Positions 18,372 through 26,804 of a stretch of 64,000 nt of DNA are shown piece by piece. The translations under genes were made by a program, and so were the position numbers. Position 1 is the first letter of the stretch. Each line of letters starts with the position of its first letter. The notes under the pieces were generated by a model. The model was not told where the DNA came from and did not search any database. It saw nothing but the letters and a program-made list of their open reading frames with translations. Origin of the DNA: Eisenbergiella tayi (GTDB lineage Bacteria > Bacillota > Clostridia > Lachnospirales > Lachnospiraceae); NCBI RefSeq assembly GCF_001881565.1, contig NZ_MPDJ01000007.1, positions 124,001 through 188,000 on the forward strand, read 5' to 3'.

Positions 18372-18584
18372 CTACTTCTTGCCCGTTCGCACAGCTTCAC
18401 ATATATCTCCAATGTCACAATTCAAATAGTCGCAAATGCGCAGCAGAACAGAGAGAGCTACATCCTCGTTCTTATTGAGCTTACTCATCGTGCCAGGAGA
18501 CAGCTCTATATCCTTGCGTAAAGTTGATTTTGGGATCTCTCTTTCGATGAGCATGACCCATAATTTCTTATAGCTTATCTTCAT
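18372..18584 (-). CDS. Small XRE-family HTH regulator
   Basis: This 70-residue protein is a single helix-turn-helix domain (SKLNKNEDVALSVLLRICDYLNC), of the short YozG/Cro-like type found beside nuclease and toxin-type genes. It is preceded by a consensus-like promoter and followed 65 bp later by the NYN gene. It probably regulates the NYN-hsdRMS transcript by binding its own promoter. Confidence 0.8.
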   Translation of the reverse strand: MKISYKKLWVMLIEREIPKSTLRKDIELSPGTMSKLNKNEDVALSVLLRICDYLNCDIGDICEAVRTGKK

Positions 18585-18624
18585 AAAAGCACCTCTCTCA
18601 AACGCTTATAGTGAGACTCATTAT

Positions 18625-18653
18625 ATTATACACCAAACGCTTCAAATTTTCAA
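18625..18653 (-). promoter_or_regulatory. Sigma-70-type promoter of the HTH-NYN-hsd operon
   Basis: On the minus strand TTGAAA (18648-18653) and TATAAT (18625-18630) are separated by exactly 17 bp, 40 bp upstream of the HTH start codon. Confidence 0.75.
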
Positions 18654-18753
18654 TACGATACTCCAAAAATTCAAAATATATTTCAAGTTCATGGAGCGCA
18701 TTACGAAGAAGAAAGCCTGAGCCGATTTATTCATACGGCTCAGGCTTTGGTGG

Positions 18754-20121
18754 TTATTCCAACTCGCTACTTTTGGCTTTTTCATGCTCCTGTGAAAGCG
18801 CTGGACTGAGGAAATCATCGACATTTGCCTTCATGGTATCAATCACTTTAGCCTCTTTTTTGAGCCTTGCTCGTTCGTCGTAGAGACGCTGCTGCTCTTC
18901 CAAAAGGCGTTGCTGCTCGGCTTGCAGAGACTTCATACTTGGAAGTTTTTCACCATCTTGCATAGCAAGCAATGTACTCTTTGCTGCTTCAAAAACGACA
19001 AGCTCTGCCTCGTGCGCAGCTCGAAAACTCGGCTTGTTCTTCGTCTTTGAGTAGGCATCATAGACCGGCTTGAGCTTTTGATAGGTTGAGATATTCTTGA
19101 TAAGCGGCTGCACCTTTCGGAGCTGCGCTTCAACGACTTTCAAGTCAGCGCCGGTACGCTCATAAGAACTATGAATGTCTTCGACTTTCTTTTCAAGATC
19201 GGCATATTGAAGCAGCTCGTTCTCAGTGAGGTAGTTTAGCGTTCTGGCGGCTTCTTTGAGGATCTTAATCTTCATAGAATGCTCAAAGCCCTTGCTGTCG
19301 ATCTGCTTAATTCTGTTTTGAATATCGCTGATGAGAGAGATGTTCTTCCTACCGTTCTGCATCTGCCGTCTGCGGGCATTGCGTCCTTGAATGCGTTCCT
19401 TGATCCGGTCCTCGGTGTAGTTATCTCCGATGGTTTTTGCACGGGTGAAACGCTCTTGCCCTTCGGCACGGAAGGAGATGTATTTGCCGGTTTTGATTTC
19501 ATATCCGGCGTCCTGCATCAGCTTCAAAAACTCATCGTAGTCCTTTGATGTGATCACACAGCGATCAATGGTCTGCTTGAGTTTTTGCTTCCAACTTGTA
19601 CCGCGTTTGGCTTCGGTGTATTCCTTGTAGTCCATGCCTTTTCCCTGAGAGGGAGGAATAACTGACAGCCCGTGTTCAGCACATATCTCATCACTGAGAT
19701 GCCGCATCTCACGATAGGTTTTCTTATTGCTTCGGTACGCATGGAAGTCTACATAGTTGACTGCGTTGAAGATAATGTGATTGTGGCAATGCCCCTTGTC
19801 GATGTGCGTTGCAATCACATACTCGTACTTTCCCTTGAGCCATTCGTCGGCAAACTGCTTACCGATTTCATGCGCTTGTTCCGGGCTGACTTCATCAACC
19901 GCAAAGGATTGAATCAGATGTCTGGCAATCACCTTTGGCATCTGCATTCCTTGTTGAACGGCAAGAGATCTTGTCCACTCAAATTCCTTCGCTGCGGCAT
20001 CACTGGCAGCACATCCGTAGGAAGAGACATAGAGCTGGTCATCTGTTTTCTGCGGATCAAGAATGTATGCGAGAGCCTTGTTCACAGTTCCTCGGATTGG
20101 CTTGATTTTAGTAATCGCCAT
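18754..20121 (-). CDS. MOBP-type relaxase (MobA/VirD2 family)
   Basis: This 455-residue protein has the relaxase three-histidine metal site in ATHIDKGHCHNHIIFN (about residues 110-125). A probable catalytic Tyr lies in the N-terminal part (ALAYILDPQKT), and the C-terminal half is a long coiled coil (about 290-455). It would nick oriT and lead the transferred strand during mobilisation. It overlaps the upstream mobC by 40 bp. No type IV secretion genes are visible, so transfer functions lie left of the window or are supplied in trans. Confidence 0.9.
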   Translation of the reverse strand: MAITKIKPIRGTVNKALAYILDPQKTDDQLYVSSYGCAASDAAAKEFEWTRSLAVQQGMQMPKVIARHLIQSFAVDEVSPEQAHEIGKQFADEWLKGKYEYVIATHIDKGHCHNHIIFNAVNYVDFHAYRSNKKTYREMRHLSDEICAEHGLSVIPPSQGKGMDYKEYTEAKRGTSWKQKLKQTIDRCVITSKDYDEFLKLMQDAGYEIKTGKYISFRAEGQERFTRAKTIGDNYTEDRIKERIQGRNARRRQMQNGRKNISLISDIQNRIKQIDSKGFEHSMKIKILKEAARTLNYLTENELLQYADLEKKVEDIHSSYERTGADLKVVEAQLRKVQPLIKNISTYQKLKPVYDAYSKTKNKPSFRAAHEAELVVFEAAKSTLLAMQDGEKLPSMKSLQAEQQRLLEEQQRLYDERARLKKEAKVIDTMKANVDDFLSPALSQEHEKAKSSELE

Positions 20122-20411
20122 ATCTCAGCCTGCCTTTCTTTCAGCTCTGCAACATCGTCCTCATAGAAGTGTCCTGTGGAGTTAATTCGGCGGCAAATGT
20201 GATTGATATTTGCCGCTGCACGAGATACTGCGGCGGCAAGTTTCTTCTGCTGCGTGTAGTCCACTTTGATGATGTAACCGTCAATCGCCATCTTGCGAAG
20301 ATACGCTCCCATGTTCTTTGTACCAAGCTGTTTCATCTTTCCTTTGATAATCCGCTTCTCGTCATCTGAAACAAAGAAGAGTATCTGATTTGGTCGTGTT
20401 CTGTTTGCCAT
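20082..20411 (-). CDS. mobC: Relaxosome accessory protein MobC
   Basis: This 109-residue protein begins MANRTRPNQILFFVSDDEKR and carries the RHH-like N-terminus and helical C-terminus of MobC proteins, which open DNA at oriT and assist the relaxase. I choose ATG 20411, behind AAAGGA, over the longer frame to 20462, whose extra residues look non-conserved. It overlaps the relaxase start, suggesting coupled translation. Confidence 0.85.
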   Translation of the reverse strand: MANRTRPNQILFFVSDDEKRIIKGKMKQLGTKNMGAYLRKMAIDGYIIKVDYTQQKKLAAAVSRAAANINHICRRINSTGHFYEDDVAELKERQAEIWRLLKSSQSEEL

Positions 20412-20462
20412 AAGCGGTTTGTCCTTTCGTAAAGATAGAGGGTTTGGGAGACATCCCAACAA

Positions 20463-20560
20463 GCATTTTCGGGATTAAGGGGAGGGTTTCCTTAATCCAA
20501 AGTCGCCGTGTGTATATACACCGGCTGTGCTTGCTAATCTCCCAAAATCGTATTCCCCGA
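20463..20560. other. Candidate origin of transfer (oriT)
   Basis: The non-coding stretch upstream of mobC has a perfect inverted repeat GGATTAAGG with CCTTAATCC (about 20475-20501) and a GTGTATATACAC palindrome (about 20511-20522). Inverted repeats next to mobC are the usual setting of oriT in mobilisable elements. The nick site cannot be read from the sequence. Confidence 0.5.
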
Positions 20561-20579
20561 AGATTCCTCCGTGAAATGT

Positions 20580-20625
20580 CCCTTCACTTTACAACGGACA
20601 CAAAAAGGGCGTTTGTTGAGTACCG
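20580..20625 (-). repeat. Dispersed 46-bp repeat, left copy
   Basis: On the minus strand this reads CGGTACTCAACAAACG, then a divergent A/T-rich middle, then GTCCGTTGTAAAGTGAAGGG. The same two blocks occur on the plus strand at 32630-32676. The two copies bracket the accessory region in opposite orientation. Confidence 0.75.
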
Positions 20626-20646
20626 GATTTCAAAAAAGTCAAAAAA

Positions 20647-21306
20647 TCATTGGATTTCCCATGTGAAAGCCACTGTGTCTGTCACATCAATATCAACCGG
20701 CTCAATCTCAGGTGCGGCGCACTTGCTCATCGCCATGAGAGGCTGAATGCAGTCTTCAACATCGTAGCTTGTTCTGGAAAAAACATTGAGTTCGCCCCAG
20801 TTGTAGTCGATGTTGAGCAACTGCCCAAGCGTACTGCCTGATGCTTTGCAAAGAATCTCCGCCTTTGCCCTGGCGTTCTCCGTCGCATTGATCAGCAGCT
20901 CTTCGCTGACTCTTGCCGGGTTTTTCACGGTGAACGCAATGCTGAGTTCTGGTTGCGCCCCACAATCCGCAATCGCAGAAATGACCTTTGCAAGCTGCTT
21001 GCTGTCAAAGTCAAAGGCAAGTTTCAAGCGATAGCTGCAAGCATATCCGGCAAACTCTCGCTTGTAATTTCCTTGCCGATCCTTGACATTCTCGTACCTT
21101 GTCTGGACATCAAAGCTCGTGGTCTTCACGTCTTCCTTGCGATACCCAACGCGGACTGCGGCACCTTGCAGTCTTTCGATTCTCTCGGCAGCTTCCAACA
21201 TTGCGCGGTCATATGTTTCAGATAAGACTTCAATGTTCAGGGATAGGATGATGTAATCCGGTCTTGCGGAGACATTGCCTGTCCCTTTTACGGTGATTGT
21301 TCTCAT
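20647..21306 (-). CDS. SIMPL-domain (DUF541) protein
   Basis: This 219-residue protein begins MRTITVKGTGNVSARPDYI, the defining motif of the SIMPL/DUF541 family, and keeps the ITVSxxVE-like repeats across its length (FDVQTRYENVKDRQG, AFTVKNPARVSEELL). No signal peptide is visible, unlike periplasmic homologues, so it is likely cytoplasmic. The biochemical function is not known. It overlaps the VWA gene's stop codon by 1 bp and is the last gene of the accessory operon. Confidence 0.85.
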   Translation of the reverse strand: MRTITVKGTGNVSARPDYIILSLNIEVLSETYDRAMLEAAERIERLQGAAVRVGYRKEDVKTTSFDVQTRYENVKDRQGNYKREFAGYACSYRLKLAFDFDSKQLAKVISAIADCGAQPELSIAFTVKNPARVSEELLINATENARAKAEILCKASGSTLGQLLNIDYNWGELNVFSRTSYDVEDCIQPLMAMSKCAAPEIEPVDIDVTDTVAFTWEIQ

Positions 21307-21962
21307 TACTTTCTCCCGTCCTTTCTGGAATTGAAGTCCTCATCAATACGTTTTTTCCAATTCGTACCCAGCGGTACGCTGCATCGGACAGCGGAAACCG
21401 CTTCGCTCAGAACTTCATAGTTGAGTTGCGTTCCCTCGCGGTCAGAGTGGTAATTGACCGCTCGATCTGCTCCAATTCCAAAATGCTTTGCCGTCTCAAC
21501 TGCATCAATGTTTGCACCGAGGAAAAGAAACTCCCAGCCGTACTTTTCCTTCTGTCGCTCAATCATCTTCTTGACCTTCTCGCTGTCATAACGGCGGCTT
21601 GCATTCTCCATGCCATCCGTTGTGATGACGAACAGTGTGTGTTCAGGGACATCCTCTTTTCTTGCGTACTTATGGACATTCCCAATGTGATGAATCGCTC
21701 CGCCGATAGCATCCAGAAGCGCGGTGCAGCCGCGAACGGAATAGTCCCTGTCGGTCATCGGCTCCACCTTCTGAACCGGCACACGGTCATGGATAACCTC
21801 GCTCACGTTGTCAAAGAGAACGGTAGAGATCAATGCCTCGCCATTCTCTTTTTTCTGCTTTTCAATCATGGAGTTGAATCCTCCGATGGTGTCTGTTTCC
21901 AGTCCGCTCATAGAGCCGCTGCGATCAAGGATGAATACGATCTCCGTCAAGTTCTTTCTCAT
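21306..21962 (-). CDS. von Willebrand factor A domain protein
   Basis: This 218-residue protein is essentially one VWA domain with a complete MIDAS: DRSGSMSG near the N-terminus, a Thr in GCTALLDAIGG and Asp in VITTDGMEN. I start it at ATG 21962 behind GGAGG; the longer frame to 22064 overlaps the previous gene and adds unconserved residues. VWA-only proteins act as metal-dependent adhesion or scaffold modules, often with stress-related partners. It sits between YolD-like and SIMPL genes. Confidence 0.85.
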   Translation of the reverse strand: MRKNLTEIVFILDRSGSMSGLETDTIGGFNSMIEKQKKENGEALISTVLFDNVSEVIHDRVPVQKVEPMTDRDYSVRGCTALLDAIGGAIHHIGNVHKYARKEDVPEHTLFVITTDGMENASRRYDSEKVKKMIERQKEKYGWEFLFLGANIDAVETAKHFGIGADRAVNYHSDREGTQLNYEVLSEAVSAVRCSVPLGTNWKKRIDEDFNSRKDGRK

Positions 21963-22063
21963 GTTTTGTACCTCCGTATATAAAAATATGACTGCTTGGT
22001 GTCTCACCTTACAGTCATATTGTACTTCGGTATTCACTTCATTTGGTCGCATGGCAAGCGACA

Positions 22064-22486
22064 TTATTCTAAGGACAAGAACAGCTCTCCGTCAATGCTT
22101 AGGATGTCATCCATCGGAATCTTCGTGCCGTCCTGCATGGTAATCAGGCGCTCAAAGTCATCAACTTTTATGACTGCGCCGGTTGCAGTTACATACGCAC
22201 CGCCAGCTTTGCGCTCATCAGGTTTGAAGTAGGTTATTTCAACCTCCGGCTCTTCATCAAGGGCATCCATGAGAAGCTGATACCTCATGTTCAAAGCGGT
22301 CAAGGCTCCCTCATCAAGCTCAATCCTTTCGTCGGTCAGACGTCCGGTTTCCTTGATTGCAGAATCATAGCCGGTGAGGGCGGCAAAGGGCGCAAACTGC
22401 GCTGCACGATCTGACATCGGCATTTGTGGTCGCGTTTTGGAAACGTGGTGAGGAAGTCCCATGATCTCGTCGTATTTTCCGTTCAC
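22064..22486 (-). CDS. YolD-like protein, partner of the Y-family polymerase
   Basis: This 140-residue protein has the YolD-like pattern SKTRPQMPMSDRAAQFAPFAAL at the N-terminus and a C-terminal small beta domain (KVDDFERLITMQDGTKIPMDDILSI). In Bacillus, YolD-like proteins are encoded with and proposed to regulate UvrX/YqjW-type Y-family polymerases, functionally comparable to UmuD. Its start overlaps the polymerase stop by 4 bp (ATGA), fitting a stoichiometric pair. Confidence 0.85.
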   Translation of the reverse strand: MNGKYDEIMGLPHHVSKTRPQMPMSDRAAQFAPFAALTGYDSAIKETGRLTDERIELDEGALTALNMRYQLLMDALDEEPEVEITYFKPDERKAGGAYVTATGAVIKVDDFERLITMQDGTKIPMDDILSIDGELFLSLE

Positions 22487-23991
22487 GCCTTATGCCCTCC
22501 AATCTGCGCATTGCGGTCTTTCGCGGTTGCACCTTCTTCAAGATTCATTGCCTTGAGGATGGCGTTCTTTCCATACTTCTTCTTGATGGCAAGCGTGGCG
22601 GCTTGTATCTTCCGCTCACGCTCCAAAGCGGCATCTTCGGCTTTCTGTTTTTCCTCTTCGGCGGCATAGTCGGTAAAGAGGTCGAGCTGGACTGCACCGT
22701 CGTTTTTCTTCGGTACATCAGCTTCCGGCAGGACATGATTTGCAACAACATACATACGGCGGACAAGCAGATTCTTATCCACGATCCGGTCGAAGAGTTC
22801 TGACACAGCACACATTATTTTGCGGGTAGATGATGTGTGACCGTCGAGGTTGATAGAGCCGTGCGCCTGTTTCGGAATCTGCCTCCCATAATGATCTGTC
22901 TCAACCGCGCCGTGATACTTTGCCCGTCGTGCAGGATCGGTCAGGTTCTCGATGTCGTAGCCAACTGTGAGAACCATTTGGTCGGTGACAAGCCCCTTGT
23001 CCACCAAGTCCAGCACAAGCAAATCTGTCATTTCCCGCACAACCAACTTCGCCTTCTGCGGCTCGTAGGGACAGTGCAATACCTGACCGGAGCTGAGGCT
23101 GTTGGAGTTGGGACGGTATGCCTTGATTGCCTCAATAGTCGTAGGCTCCCAGCCCCACGCATGGTCGATGAGCAATTCTGCATTCTTCCCGAAGAGCTTG
23201 TAAAGCAAGTCTTCGTTCCGCTCTGAACAGAGGGCAACATCGCCCATCGTGAACATCCCGTTCTGCTCAAGGTTCTTGGAAATACCTCGACCCACACGCC
23301 AGAAGTCTGTGAGGGGCTGATGCGTCCAAAGCTCGCGCCGGAACTTCATCTCATCCAGCTCTGCAATGCGGACGCCGTTTTTGTCGGCGGGGATGTGCTT
23401 CGCCACAATGTCCATTGCCACTTTGCAGAGGAAAAGATTCGTGCCGATTCCTGCGGTTGCTGTGATGCCGGTTGTTTCAAGCACATCGAGGATGATCTTC
23501 ATGGCGAGATCATGGGCGGAGAGCTTGTAGGTGTTCAGGTAGTCCGTCACATCCATGAACACCTCGTCGATGGAGTAGACTACGATGTCCTCCGGCGCAA
23601 TGTACTTGAGGTAGACCTGATAGATGCGGGTGCTGTATTCCATATAGTACGCCATCCGGGGTGGTGCGATGATGAAGTCAATCGCCAGAGACGAGTTTGC
23701 TTGCAGCTCTGAGAAGAAGTGTGATGTGCCGTCCAGCCTGTGTCCCGGCGCGTCGTGCTGCCGTCCGGCATTTGCTTCTTTCACACGCTGCTTGACTTCA
23801 AATAGCCGTCCGCGTCCGGAGATACCGTAGCTCTTGAGGGAGGGCGTGACGGCAAGGCAGATAGTCTTGTCTGTCCGGCTTTCATCTGCGACAACAAGAT
23901 TTGTGTCCAGAGGATCTAAGCCACGCTCCCGGCATTCCACGGAGGCATAGAAGGATTTCAGGTCGATTGCGATATAGGTGTGTTGTTTCAT
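22483..23991 (-). CDS. Y-family translesion DNA polymerase (UvrX/DinB-like)
   Basis: This 502-residue protein has the palm motifs of Y-family polymerases: AIDLKSFYASVE at the N-terminus with catalytic Asp, and YSIDEVFMD with catalytic Asp/Glu. These are followed by thumb and little-finger regions, and at about residue 434 QLDLF, a beta-clamp-binding motif. It is longer than chromosomal DinB (about 350-400 residues), as are UvrX-type mobile-element polymerases. It likely copies past lesions in element or host DNA. It is cotranscribed with YolD-like, VWA and SIMPL genes. Confidence 0.9.
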   Translation of the reverse strand: MKQHTYIAIDLKSFYASVECRERGLDPLDTNLVVADESRTDKTICLAVTPSLKSYGISGRGRLFEVKQRVKEANAGRQHDAPGHRLDGTSHFFSELQANSSLAIDFIIAPPRMAYYMEYSTRIYQVYLKYIAPEDIVVYSIDEVFMDVTDYLNTYKLSAHDLAMKIILDVLETTGITATAGIGTNLFLCKVAMDIVAKHIPADKNGVRIAELDEMKFRRELWTHQPLTDFWRVGRGISKNLEQNGMFTMGDVALCSERNEDLLYKLFGKNAELLIDHAWGWEPTTIEAIKAYRPNSNSLSSGQVLHCPYEPQKAKLVVREMTDLLVLDLVDKGLVTDQMVLTVGYDIENLTDPARRAKYHGAVETDHYGRQIPKQAHGSINLDGHTSSTRKIMCAVSELFDRIVDKNLLVRRMYVVANHVLPEADVPKKNDGAVQLDLFTDYAAEEEKQKAEDAALERERKIQAATLAIKKKYGKNAILKAMNLEEGATAKDRNAQIGGHKA

Positions 23992-24016
23992 CTTCTAAGC
24001 CTCCTTCATAGTCAGA

Positions 24017-25060
24017 TTATGCTCCTATCAAGCTCTGGTCAAAGGCAAACAGAGCCTCGTTGATCTCAAAGACGTTATAGTTCCCATGCTCCACGAAATA
24101 CTCCACGATGATGTCAAACTTGTTGGAGTGGGAGAGTGCAAAGCCCGCCTTCATGAGCATATCCTTCATTTCCACAAGCGGCAGCTCAAGGGCAATGGCA
24201 AATGCAATGACGGTGGGCTTGGAAGGCTTGTAGGACTTGTCCGAGCGGATCTTCGAGAAGAGTTTCCGGTCAATGTTCGCCTTCTTGTAGCACTGCGAGT
24301 CCGTCATGCCGCGCTCGTCAATCTTCCGCAGAAGCATCTCCGAAAAGCTCTCATCGATCTGTCCCAGTGCATCGTCAAGAGTTGCTACTTTTTCGGAGCT
24401 GACTGCCATAGGAGCTGTGAGCTTTTCGATAGCTTCATCACAAACGGATGACTCGCAGGGCATCGGCTCGTCCATCCGGAAGGCGTTCATCCTGCGCAGA
24501 CGCTTGGAACGAGGATCGGTATGCTCATCCACATAGCGGTCATCTATGTATGAAGCAATGTCGGCAAATAGCTTGCCACTGATTTGATAGGCTTTGCGGT
24601 CGAAAATGACGATGTACACCGTCATTTCGTTTTCAAGAAGGAAACTGCTGATGGTGTCAATCGCCACTTTGAGAGCCTGATCCTTCGGATAGCCGAAAAT
24701 GCCGGAGGAAATCAGCGGGAACGCAACCGACTCGCATCCGTATTTCTTCGCCAGCATGAGCGATGTCCGATAGCAGGAGATCAGCAGTTCGCACTCACCG
24801 TGCCGCCCGTCATACCAGCGCGGACCGACTGCGTGAATGACATATTTGCAGGGCAGCTTGTAGCCCTTCGTGATTTTTGCGCTCCCGGTTTTGCAGCCGT
24901 GGAGCGTTTCACATTCCGCCAGCAGCTCCGGTCCTGCAGCGCGATGAATGCAGCCGTCCACACCGCCGCCACCCAGCAGCGACTCGTTGGCAGCATTGAC
25001 GATGGCGTCCACCTTCATTTTTGTGATGTCATTTCTGACGATTTGAAGCGGCATGATCAA
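24017..25060 (-). CDS. Macro-domain protein with C-terminal helical domain
   Basis: This 347-residue protein has an N-terminal macro domain (about 1-170) with VDAIVNAANESLLGGGGVDG and a later ISSGIFGYP loop, the signature of ADP-ribose/O-acetyl-ADP-ribose-binding macro domains. These residues are consistent with an active hydrolase. The C-terminal 110 or so residues (from FSEMLLRKIDERGMTD) form a helical HTH-like domain with KLFSKIRSDKSYKPS, a fusion seen in Firmicutes macro proteins. It may remove ADP-ribose from protein or nucleic acid or act as a regulator. It lies 26 bp upstream of the polymerase in the same operon. Confidence 0.88.
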   Translation of the reverse strand: MIMPLQIVRNDITKMKVDAIVNAANESLLGGGGVDGCIHRAAGPELLAECETLHGCKTGSAKITKGYKLPCKYVIHAVGPRWYDGRHGECELLISCYRTSLMLAKKYGCESVAFPLISSGIFGYPKDQALKVAIDTISSFLLENEMTVYIVIFDRKAYQISGKLFADIASYIDDRYVDEHTDPRSKRLRRMNAFRMDEPMPCESSVCDEAIEKLTAPMAVSSEKVATLDDALGQIDESFSEMLLRKIDERGMTDSQCYKKANIDRKLFSKIRSDKSYKPSKPTVIAFAIALELPLVEMKDMLMKAGFALSHSNKFDIIVEYFVEHGNYNVFEINEALFAFDQSLIGA

Positions 25061-25074
25061 GCCCTCCCATTCGG

Positions 25075-25596
25075 TTACTTCGCGCCGGTCAGCAGCTTGT
25101 CCATCGGGATTCTTTCCGGGTATTTTCCCTCGGTCAGAATGTCATATAAATACCTGTTATCCAGAATCATATCATCCCGGATAAGCTGCCAGTTTGCCTT
25201 TTTCCTGAAAAACACCTTGAAGATCAGAAAGTTCATGATCGCCCCAATTACCGGTGTGGTCATGCCGAAAGCCTCGGTGTGAGAGAAATGGCATCCTGTT
25301 TCAGTTCTTTTTCCTTCAAAGGTGATGAACGCTGTTTTCTTGTCGCTCCGGAATACAATGCGGAAGTGGTTCTCATCCTGTTCGCATTCCGTAATCGTGC
25401 CTGTCACATCGTAGTCCAGCCCCATAACAATCTCGCGGAAGCGGACCTTGCTTCCCGCATGATAGTTCCCGTTATAGAGATTACATTCGATGTGGTAGGG
25501 ACTCCATTTCACAAACTCTTCCTCAAAGTTAGCAGTCCATGCCTTTAATTTTTCATAGGAAGCCGGAATCTCTATCTGCTCTGTAAGAACAATCAT
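25075..25596 (-). CDS. SRPBCC-superfamily protein
   Basis: This 173-residue protein begins MIVLTEQIEIPASYEKLKAW, typical of the START/SRPBCC helix-grip fold, and has the following beta strands (KVRFREIVMGLDYDVTGTI). A hydrophobic segment TPVIGAIMNFLIFKVFF near residues 125-142 is consistent with membrane association or a hydrophobic core. The ligand is unknown. It is within the minus-strand accessory operon. Confidence 0.7.
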   Translation of the reverse strand: MIVLTEQIEIPASYEKLKAWTANFEEEFVKWSPYHIECNLYNGNYHAGSKVRFREIVMGLDYDVTGTITECEQDENHFRIVFRSDKKTAFITFEGKRTETGCHFSHTEAFGMTTPVIGAIMNFLIFKVFFRKKANWQLIRDDMILDNRYLYDILTEGKYPERIPMDKLLTGAK

Positions 25597-25616
25597 TGTC
25601 AGTTTCTCCTATTCTG

Positions 25617-25826
25617 TCAAAGCGGCATCGGTGTCCGGGCGATCAGAATGACCGCCAGAATCGCGCCCACAAATGCCGCAGCCCCTATGACCGCCAACAA
25701 CTTTTTGCTGAGTTTCTTCTTTGCTGCCTTGCCAATCAGAGCAGTGCAAGCCATGCAGACAGCCGCAGCAACAAGCGCAATGCCCAGCGTTTCCCATAGC
25801 CAAGAAAGTTCATGTAGGATTTTCAT
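25617..25826 (-). CDS. Small two-helix membrane protein
   Basis: This 69-residue protein has two hydrophobic segments (ALVAAAVCMACTALIG and LLAVIGAAAFVGAILAVILI) separated by a lysine-rich loop, so both ends probably face the same side. ATG 25826 follows AGGAG. Overlapping ORFs on the other frames are less plausible because they lack a ribosome binding site and membrane pattern. Function is unknown. Confidence 0.6.
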   Translation of the reverse strand: MKILHELSWLWETLGIALVAAAVCMACTALIGKAAKKKLSKKLLAVIGAAAFVGAILAVILIARTPMPL

Positions 25827-25870
25827 GCGTTCATCATCTCCTGTTCGTTAAACTGGAATTTATAGTCCTC

Positions 25871-26290
25871 TCAAAACCAATTTGCTTTTTCTTCTCGAAA
25901 TACGGGAATATCACTATCTCGATATGGATTGTAATTATGAAGATTGCAACCAAACTCTTTTAATGATTTTATTTTGTTATCCTGTGTCCATACAATTAAA
26001 GATATTCCGTCAAATTCTTCAACATTTCCATTATTCATTTTGTTTTTAAAATACCACTCCACGATTGTTTGATTGCCTTGATGAAAAAATTGCTTAATCT
26101 CCCAGACAAGAACACTTCCGCGTGTATTCCATTCGTCAAACCAGTGCTTTACCGTTTTGCGGTTTTCATATTTAGGACTCCAACTCTCAGTATATACAAC
26201 ATCATCTGTAAAAATATTGTCAATTCCTAAATCTGCTTTCTTAATCCACATATCAAACCATAATCGGATAATTTTTTCTCTCTCGTTCAT
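25871..26290 (-). CDS. SnoaL/NTF2-like protein
   Basis: This 139-residue protein begins MNEREKIIRLWFDMWI and shows the alpha+beta cone pattern of the NTF2/SnoaL superfamily (DNIFTDDVVYTESW, VKHWFDEW, TIVEWYFKNKM, DGISLIVW). I start at ATG 26290 behind GAGGTG; the longer frame has no ribosome binding site. It is more A/T-rich than its neighbours, suggesting separate origin. Ligand or reaction cannot be predicted. Confidence 0.7.
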   Translation of the reverse strand: MNEREKIIRLWFDMWIKKADLGIDNIFTDDVVYTESWSPKYENRKTVKHWFDEWNTRGSVLVWEIKQFFHQGNQTIVEWYFKNKMNNGNVEEFDGISLIVWTQDNKIKSLKEFGCNLHNYNPYRDSDIPVFREEKANWF

Positions 26291-26324
26291 AAAGCACCTC
26301 CACAACTTCCGATTTGTCTGCCCC

Positions 26325-26804
26325 TTAAAGTCCAAGTCCTTCAACCCACGCCGCAAGCTCCTGATGCCCGACGCAGCCCTTGAAAACCTTGCCGTCCATC
26401 AGCTTTGCGCCTTTGCAGCTCGGCGCAAGGCGTTCGTTCGTCTTGCCAATGTCGCTTCCTCCGGAGGTTGCAAACGGGATGATCATCTTGCCGGTCATAT
26501 CATAGCTCTCAAGGAACGTATTGATAATCGTCGGCGCAACGTACCACCAGATCGGGAAGCCCACAAAAATTGTGTCGTAGTCCTTCATGTTGTCCCGCTT
26601 TATGGCAATCTCTGGACGGGAAACAGGATCGTTCATCTCAATCGTGCTGCGGGCTTTCTTGTCCATCCAGTTCAGATCGGCTTCCGTATAAGGCACTTTC
26701 GGCTCAATCTCAAAGATGTCCGCGCCGATTGCCTCTGCCAGCGTCTCGGCAACCTTTGCGGTCACGCCGGACGCAGAAAAATACGCTACAAGTTTCTTAC
26801 TCAT
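26325..26804 (-). CDS. Flavodoxin
   Basis: This 159-residue protein is a single flavodoxin-like domain. The FMN phosphate loop is FSASGVTAKVAETLA, and the later loop FVGFPIWWYVAPTIINTF and FATSGGSDIGKT segments line the flavin. It probably transfers electrons as soluble FMN protein. The start at ATG 26804 overlaps the end of the upstream gene by 8 bp. The partner is not identified in the operon. Confidence 0.9.
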   Translation of the reverse strand: MSKKLVAYFSASGVTAKVAETLAEAIGADIFEIEPKVPYTEADLNWMDKKARSTIEMNDPVSRPEIAIKRDNMKDYDTIFVGFPIWWYVAPTIINTFLESYDMTGKMIIPFATSGGSDIGKTNERLAPSCKGAKLMDGKVFKGCVGHQELAAWVEGLGL

